A DNA stretch of 64,000 bases from Hyphomicrobiales bacterium (GTDB lineage: Bacteria > Pseudomonadota > Alphaproteobacteria > Rhizobiales > Rhizobiaceae), in the NCBI GenBank assembly GCA_003963455.1, contig RXJA01000019.1, positions 1 through 64,000 on the forward strand. The letters run 5' to 3'. Shown here one piece after another: positions 60,197 through 64,000 of this stretch. The translations under genes and the position numbers were made by a program. The notes under the pieces were generated by a model. It saw nothing but the letters and a program-made list of their open reading frames with translations, ran no database searches and was not told the origin of the DNA. Positions within the stretch are counted from its first letter, which is position 1, and each line of letters starts with the position of its first letter.

Positions 60197-60262
60197 GTGT
60201 ACAATCTATTTCTAAAATTGTATACCAATTTTTTCTCACATTGTGCGACACGCTCGTGTACA
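60197..60262. promoter_or_regulatory. Putative GntR operators in the divergent amidohydrolase/gntR region
   Basis: GTGTACAAT at 60197-60205, ATTGTATACCAAT at 60217-60229 and GTGTACA at 60256-60262 share a TGTAYAC core. The middle site matches the one at 58867 in inverse orientation. They sit between the amidohydrolase start (60130) and the gntR start (60320), the expected place for autoregulated operators. Confidence 0.55.
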
Positions 60263-60319
60263 GTGTTGACAGGAACGCATCTAGAGCGATAGGTTGCAGG
60301 AATGCCGAAGGGGGATGCG

Positions 60320-61000
60320 ATGACACAGTCGAGCCGGGCCGAGAGCGTCTACTTGTCGCTGCGGCGCGCTATCATCGAGCAGGCGCTTCGCCCCGGCATG
60401 AAACTGCCCGAGGACGCCATTGGTGAGCAATTTGGCGTCAGCCGAACCAGTGTGCGAAACGCCCTTGTACGGCTGAGCGCCGAGGGACTTGTGGAGGTGA
60501 GGAATAACCGCGGAGCATGCGTCGCTGAGCCGACCCTGGAGGAAGCGCTGGATATTTTTTCCCTTCGCCGGTGCCTGGAACGCGAGGTGGTCAATCGGCT
60601 TTCGAGAAAGATCGCACCTGCTCAGTTCGCGGCGCTTGAGGCACACGTCAAACTCGAAAAGGACGCAGTGGATACAAGCGGGCCCCTATCGATCCGGCTG
60701 GCGGGCGAATTCCATATTCTGCTCGCGCAACTCACCGGGTCCAAGCCGCTGACCCGGTATGTCAACGAGATCGTATCGCGCTGTTCGCTGATCCTGGCCT
60801 TATACAGCCGCCCTCACTCCGATCAGTGCGGCGTGGACGAGCACACCGAAATCATTCAGGCGCTACGGCAGCACAATCCCGACCGCGCTATGCAAGCAAT
60901 GGAGCATCATCTCGAGGCACTCGAGGCCAGGGCGCAAATCAGCGATCAGGCTGAGCCTGATGTTCGCTCGATCTTGAGCAGATACGCTCAAACTGGGTGA
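60320..61000 (+). CDS. GntR-family regulator (FCD type)
   Basis: 226 residues. Winged helix at the N-terminus (SVYLSLRRAIIEQALRPGMK, LPEDAIGEQFGVSRTSVRNA, LVRLSAEGLVEVRNNRGACV). The FCD effector domain follows, with metal-binding positions in GEFHILLAQLTGS and DEHTEIIQALRQHNPDRAMQ, HHLEALE. The ATG at 60320 has AGGGGGA upstream; an ATG at 60302 is also in frame. It probably represses the amidohydrolase and importer genes until a pathway compound binds. Confidence 0.9.
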   Translation: MTQSSRAESVYLSLRRAIIEQALRPGMKLPEDAIGEQFGVSRTSVRNALVRLSAEGLVEVRNNRGACVAEPTLEEALDIFSLRRCLEREVVNRLSRKIAPAQFAALEAHVKLEKDAVDTSGPLSIRLAGEFHILLAQLTGSKPLTRYVNEIVSRCSLILALYSRPHSDQCGVDEHTEIIQALRQHNPDRAMQAMEHHLEALEARAQISDQAEPDVRSILSRYAQTG

Positions 61001-61037
61001 CCACTCTTAAGCAGTTCAGCAAATTCAGGAGGAAACA

Positions 61038-61724
61038 ATGCTCAACCCCCAGCCCGAGCCGGTGGGTCAGCGGAGCCATGTGAGCATCGACTTTGCCCTC
61101 ATTTCGGCACGCGAACGTTACAAGCTGCTGATCGGGTCAGTAGTACCTCGGCCAATCGCTTTGGTCACGACTCGGCATCCGGACGGGACCGTCAATGCCG
61201 CACCTTATAGCTTCTTCAATTGTCTCTCTGCCGATCCAGCAATCTTGGCGCTTGGCGTGGAGAACCACAACGACATGTCTTTCAAGGACACCACGCTTAA
61301 CATCCGGCTGACTGAGGAATTCACTGTCAACATTGTGGACCATGCCTTGGTCGACGCAATGAACGTGTGTGCTGTCCCGTTTCCTTCCCACATTGACGAA
61401 CTAGCCGAGGCCGGGCTTACCCCAGCCCCCGGCGAGACAGTCCAATGTCCTTACATCTACGAAGCGCCCATCGCCTTCGAATGCCGCCGACACCTGACGC
61501 TCGGTCTCGGCAAATCGCGCGAGATTATTCTTGGCCAGGTCACCCGGATGCATATCCGCGAGGATCTTGTTGACCAGGAACGTTTCCATATCGACCAGCT
61601 CGCGCTAGACGCCATCGGCAGAATGGGCGGACATGGCTATTCGACCACCCGCAACCAGTTCGACCTCCCGACCATGTCTCAAGAGCAATGGCAGGCGCTT
61701 AAGCCAAAATTGCAGGAAAATTGA
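61038..61724 (+). CDS. Flavin reductase-like FMN-binding protein
   Basis: 228 residues of the flavin reductase-like split-barrel family: LLIGSVVPRPIALVTTRHPD, GTVNAAPYSFFNCLSADPAI, KDTTLNIRLTEEFTVNIVDH and the C-terminal HGYSTTRNQFDLPTM. It may supply reduced flavin to an oxygenase or act as a flavoprotein on its own. AGGAGGAAACA precedes the start. It lies 37 bp after gntR on the same strand and is likely co-transcribed. Confidence 0.88.
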   Translation: MLNPQPEPVGQRSHVSIDFALISARERYKLLIGSVVPRPIALVTTRHPDGTVNAAPYSFFNCLSADPAILALGVENHNDMSFKDTTLNIRLTEEFTVNIVDHALVDAMNVCAVPFPSHIDELAEAGLTPAPGETVQCPYIYEAPIAFECRRHLTLGLGKSREIILGQVTRMHIREDLVDQERFHIDQLALDAIGRMGGHGYSTTRNQFDLPTMSQEQWQALKPKLQEN

Positions 61725-61956
61725 AATCCCCTAGCAATCAATGAAGTTTCGACAGCACTCCGGCGCCGAGGAGCCTTGGGCCGAAGTCAGAACCGCCTAA
61801 TTGCACGTCGTTACCGCCGATTGCCGCATGCATGGCTGAAAGGTCTTTCGAGGCTGAGGATCCTGAGCTAAGCCGGTTTTGCTGCCCTTGCGACAGTTCC
61901 TTCGATCGGCGACTGCTCAAGCGATCAGGGAGGCTACTGGCCGGGCGGTTGTTGAC

Positions 61957-62937
61957 TCACTCGCGGCTATCAGCTGACGGCACCAGGCCGGCGTCAGCCA
62001 GAAAGGTGCGGATCGTCATGCGAACCTCCTGCGCCTGCCCAACCAGAAGATGTCCACCGGTGTCGTAGACGACCAGTTTTGCGCCGGGGATCTTGCCCGC
62101 TGCGAATTCGGCTGCCGGCAGCGTGTTGAATAGGTCGTCGCGCGCCGAGATGATCATTGTCGGTGCGCTGATTTCTTCCAGTGGCAGCTCATGTAACTCG
62201 GGGGCGCTGTCGATATTGATTCCGGGGAAGCGCAGCGACAGAGGTTCCACGCTCCTGACGAAGCTCATGACGCGGCCCCTCTCGGCCTGGGGCGCGGCTG
62301 CTACCACCGCCGGTCGAACGCCAACAAAGCGAATGAGTGTCGACGGTGCGATAGTCTCGGCGGCCCACCAGGCGAAATCGCCGCCAGCGTTGACGGCCCA
62401 GAATGCGAACTTGTTGCCGCGGTTCACGTTGATCGAGACGCGACTGCTGGGCGAATAAAGGGCTGGAACGATCAGAATGAGAGCGGCGACCTTGTCAGGG
62501 TGCCGCAGTGTCAGCTCGACCGCTGAACGGGCGCCGGCCGAAACGCCGACGACCACCGCTTTGGGAATGTTCAGTTCAGAAAGCAACCCCGCGTGCGCGT
62601 CGCCCTGCGCGGCTGGAGAGGGGTCCCGCGGAACGGGCGTGCGCAGATAACCGAAGCGCGACGGCGCGATGACCCGAAAGCCTTCACCCACAAGATCGGC
62701 AGCAAGGGCAAGGCCTTGGTCAAAGCCGCCACCGGCGCCGTGGATCGATAGCAGCGGAATGCCCGCACCGCTGTCGGCGTATTCGATCGGGCCGATGTCG
62801 AGGTTGACGACCAGACTGCCTCGGCTGAGGGCGTCGCGCAGCCGACCAAGCTCGTTCCTGTAAAGCAAGAAAGTCACACCGGCCGCGGTCGCTATGGCGA
62901 TGAGCATGACCAGCAGGAAACCACCAATTCGACTCAT
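61957..62937 (-). CDS. Membrane-anchored alpha/beta hydrolase
   Basis: 326 residues. One N-terminal membrane segment (GFLLVMLIAIATAAGVTFLL) anchors an alpha/beta hydrolase: oxyanion-hole region SIHGAGGGFDQG, nucleophile elbow VVGVSAGARSAVEL, acid in ISARDDLFNTLPA and histidine in DTGGHLLVGQ. It would hydrolyse an ester or amide outside the cytoplasm. The substrate is unknown. It is not obviously linked with the GntR cluster. The 232 bp before it hold no convincing gene. Confidence 0.85.
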   Translation of the reverse strand: MSRIGGFLLVMLIAIATAAGVTFLLYRNELGRLRDALSRGSLVVNLDIGPIEYADSGAGIPLLSIHGAGGGFDQGLALAADLVGEGFRVIAPSRFGYLRTPVPRDPSPAAQGDAHAGLLSELNIPKAVVVGVSAGARSAVELTLRHPDKVAALILIVPALYSPSSRVSINVNRGNKFAFWAVNAGGDFAWWAAETIAPSTLIRFVGVRPAVVAAAPQAERGRVMSFVRSVEPLSLRFPGINIDSAPELHELPLEEISAPTMIISARDDLFNTLPAAEFAAGKIPGAKLVVYDTGGHLLVGQAQEVRMTIRTFLADAGLVPSADSRE

Positions 62938-63012
62938 ACAAAGGCCCCACCAAAAGATGAGCGAGTGTTTTCAGTTGGCATTAGCCGTATTTGCACTTTC
63001 TGGGTGCCTGGT

Positions 63013-63579
63013 TCACATCCCCCCGCCGCAACCGTCGGAAAGGTTCCACACATCCACGATCTGCTTGCCGTCGAAACCGTGCTCGTGGATCAGGTATTTC
63101 GCCAGCCCGCCGTATACCTTCCAACGCCAGCATTGGCAGCAGCAAGGTCCCTTCTCATTCGAGTTGGCCATCGCGTAGTCATAGGCCATCTGCTCGTCGC
63201 TGGTGAGTTGCAGGTCGTAATAGGCTATCGCCTGCCGAGCGGTCGCCGCGGATATGTCATAGGGATCCTGCGGGATAATTGGGATGGCTCGGTATTTTGC
63301 CAGGCCGCTCACCTGCTCGGTGTAGCGGTTGATCTCCATCGGGCTGCAGCACGAGCCCTTGATGCGCGACATTGGCGGCATGGTCGCGATCGACTCCGTA
63401 AACTTGGCCGAGCAGGTGCTGTTGCCATTCTGCGTGAGATCCTTGAAACGAGCCGCTAGGTCAGAGTCATCGGCGCTAATCGCCAAATTCGGACGGCTGA
63501 GTATTCCAGCGATCGCTGCCGCGCCAAACAGACCGTCCAGAACGACCGACCGCCGATTCAGGCGAAGTGTTCGTTTCAT
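63013..63579 (-). CDS. Exported cysteine-rich protein with PCYCGC-like motif
   Basis: 188 residues with an N-terminal twin-arginine-like signal (RLNRRSVVLDGLFGAAAIAG). The conserved part near the C-terminus contains GPCCCQCWRWKVYGGLAKYL and IVDVWNLSDGCGGGM. It resembles PCYCGC-motif proteins, in which cysteines may bind metal or take part in thiol exchange. Further cysteines lie in GSCCSP and NSTCSAKF. It is 19 bp downstream of a CcdA/DsbD-like gene, consistent with a function in periplasmic thiol reduction. Confidence 0.72.
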   Translation of the reverse strand: MKRTLRLNRRSVVLDGLFGAAAIAGILSRPNLAISADDSDLAARFKDLTQNGNSTCSAKFTESIATMPPMSRIKGSCCSPMEINRYTEQVSGLAKYRAIPIIPQDPYDISAATARQAIAYYDLQLTSDEQMAYDYAMANSNEKGPCCCQCWRWKVYGGLAKYLIHEHGFDGKQIVDVWNLSDGCGGGM

Positions 63580-63598
63580 TGCGTATCCCTTTCTCGCT

Positions 63599-64000
63599 TC
63601 AGCCGATTCTCGTGAAAATGGGAAATTGCTCGAGCAGCCAGTACGAGAATGTCGACATCTGTCCGGTGATCATGGCGAGTCCCATGGCAACCATAACTGC
63701 GCCGGCGGCGGGTTGTAGCAGTCTGCCAGCCTTGCGGAACGACTTCAGCCTCTGCGTCAGACTGTTGGTGAACATGGCGGCGAGCAGGAACGGAACACCA
63801 AGCCCGAGCGAATAGATCGCCAGCAGCGCGATGCCGTTGGCGACTGTCGCAGAAGCGGCGCCCACTGTCAGGATCGAGCCGAGGATCGGGCCGATGCAAG
63901 GCGTCCAGCCGAAGGCGAAGGCAAGGCCGAGAGCGTAGGCTGACATTGCATGGCCGCCCGGTGCGGCGGCATGGAAGCGCGCCTCGCGCATCATCCAGCC
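63599..64000 (-). CDS. CcdA/DsbD-like membrane thiol-transfer protein, C-terminal part
   Basis: The 3' part of a gene that continues beyond the window end; the frame is open through 64000. The segment has YALGLAFAFGWTPCIGPILG with the conserved cysteine after WTP, then GIALLAIYSLGLGVPFLLAA and AAGAVMVAMGLAMITGQMST: the second three-helix repeat of a CcdA protein. CcdA passes electrons from cytoplasmic thioredoxin to periplasmic thiols. The downstream cysteine-rich protein may be its target. Confidence 0.85.
   Translation of the reverse strand, partial: GWMMREARFHAAAPGGHAMSAYALGLAFAFGWTPCIGPILGSILTVGAASATVANGIALLAIYSLGLGVPFLLAAMFTNSLTQRLKSFRKAGRLLQPAAGAVMVAMGLAMITGQMSTFSYWLLEQFPIFTRIG

Noticed and set aside
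61738-61920. 60-residue open frame on the minus strand
   Set aside because: LGGSDFGPRLLGAG looks slightly protein-like, but there is no good ribosome site, no recognised family and a low-complexity start. A gene remnant is possible but cannot be supported.

Overview
The window is about 60 percent GC and reads as part of a large conjugative plasmid (or integrated conjugative element) of a rhizobial alphaproteobacterium, in the Sinorhizobium/Rhizobium/Mesorhizobium range. Support comes from a complete VirB/VirD4 transfer system, a VirD2-like relaxase beside a nic site of the Ti/RP4 type, VirC1/VirC2-like genes, a Rhizobiales plasmid accessory set (DUF736, DUF1173, DUF2493, DUF932, SyrB-like, strawberry-notch helicase, ArdB/KlcA), a RIME-like rhizobial intergenic element and an alpha-r14-like small RNA. 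No rRNA, tRNA, CRISPR array or repABC replication module was seen.

Layout. 0-0.25 kb: frameshifted relic of a plasmid helix-turn-helix protein. 0.36-3.5 kb (minus): operon of LuxR-type response regulator, FkbM methyltransferase, exported molybdopterin-domain protein and histidine kinase. 4.1-6.4 kb (minus): four coupled genes, three encoding exported staphylococcal-nuclease-like proteins. 6.5-19.2 kb (plus): divergent, tightly coupled virB1-B2-B3-B4-lytic transglycosylase-B5-B7-B6-B8-B9-B10-B11-virD4. 19.6-24.5 kb: alpha-r14-like sRNA with three identical anti-Shine-Dalgarno loops, RES/Xre toxin-antitoxin pair, small membrane protein, relaxase, MobC-like accessory protein and oriT (nic at 24452/24453). 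24.6-43.5 kb: the region predicted to enter the recipient first. It begins with virC1/virC2-like and xre genes, followed by mostly minus-strand genes (DUF736, SLOG-type protein, GNAT/DUF1778 toxin-antitoxin, DUF2493, SyrB-like, Toprim, a 1489-residue methyltransferase-helicase, DUF932, KlcA, large ParB). Many of these are separated by strong hairpins, and three copies of a roughly 110-bp three-hairpin repeat lie among them.

43.7-44.6 kb: relics of DUF2127 and an amino-acid ABC ATPase mark the edge of the transfer backbone. 45-53 kb: catabolic cargo with an opine-dehydrogenase-like gene, LysR regulator, flavoprotein monooxygenase, CMD and AhpD-like proteins and a polar amino-acid ABC transporter. 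53.07-53.29 kb: a MITE-like element abutting a RIME-like element. 53.4-61.7 kb: Dpp/Opp-type ABC importer, cytosine-deaminase-like amidohydrolase, GntR regulator and flavin reductase, with a shared candidate operator. 62-64 kb: alpha/beta hydrolase, a cysteine-rich exported protein and the 3' part of a CcdA/DsbD-like membrane protein cut by the window end.

How it fits together: relaxase, MobC and VirC-like proteins would process oriT, VirD4 would pass the DNA to the VirB channel, and the genes downstream of nic would help establishment in the recipient (antirestriction, partition, toxin-antitoxin). The most unusual features are the sRNA, the palindromic elements downstream of oriT and the signalling cluster built around a molybdopterin-domain protein. 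All functional statements rest on reading the sequence and recalled family knowledge; no database search was run.
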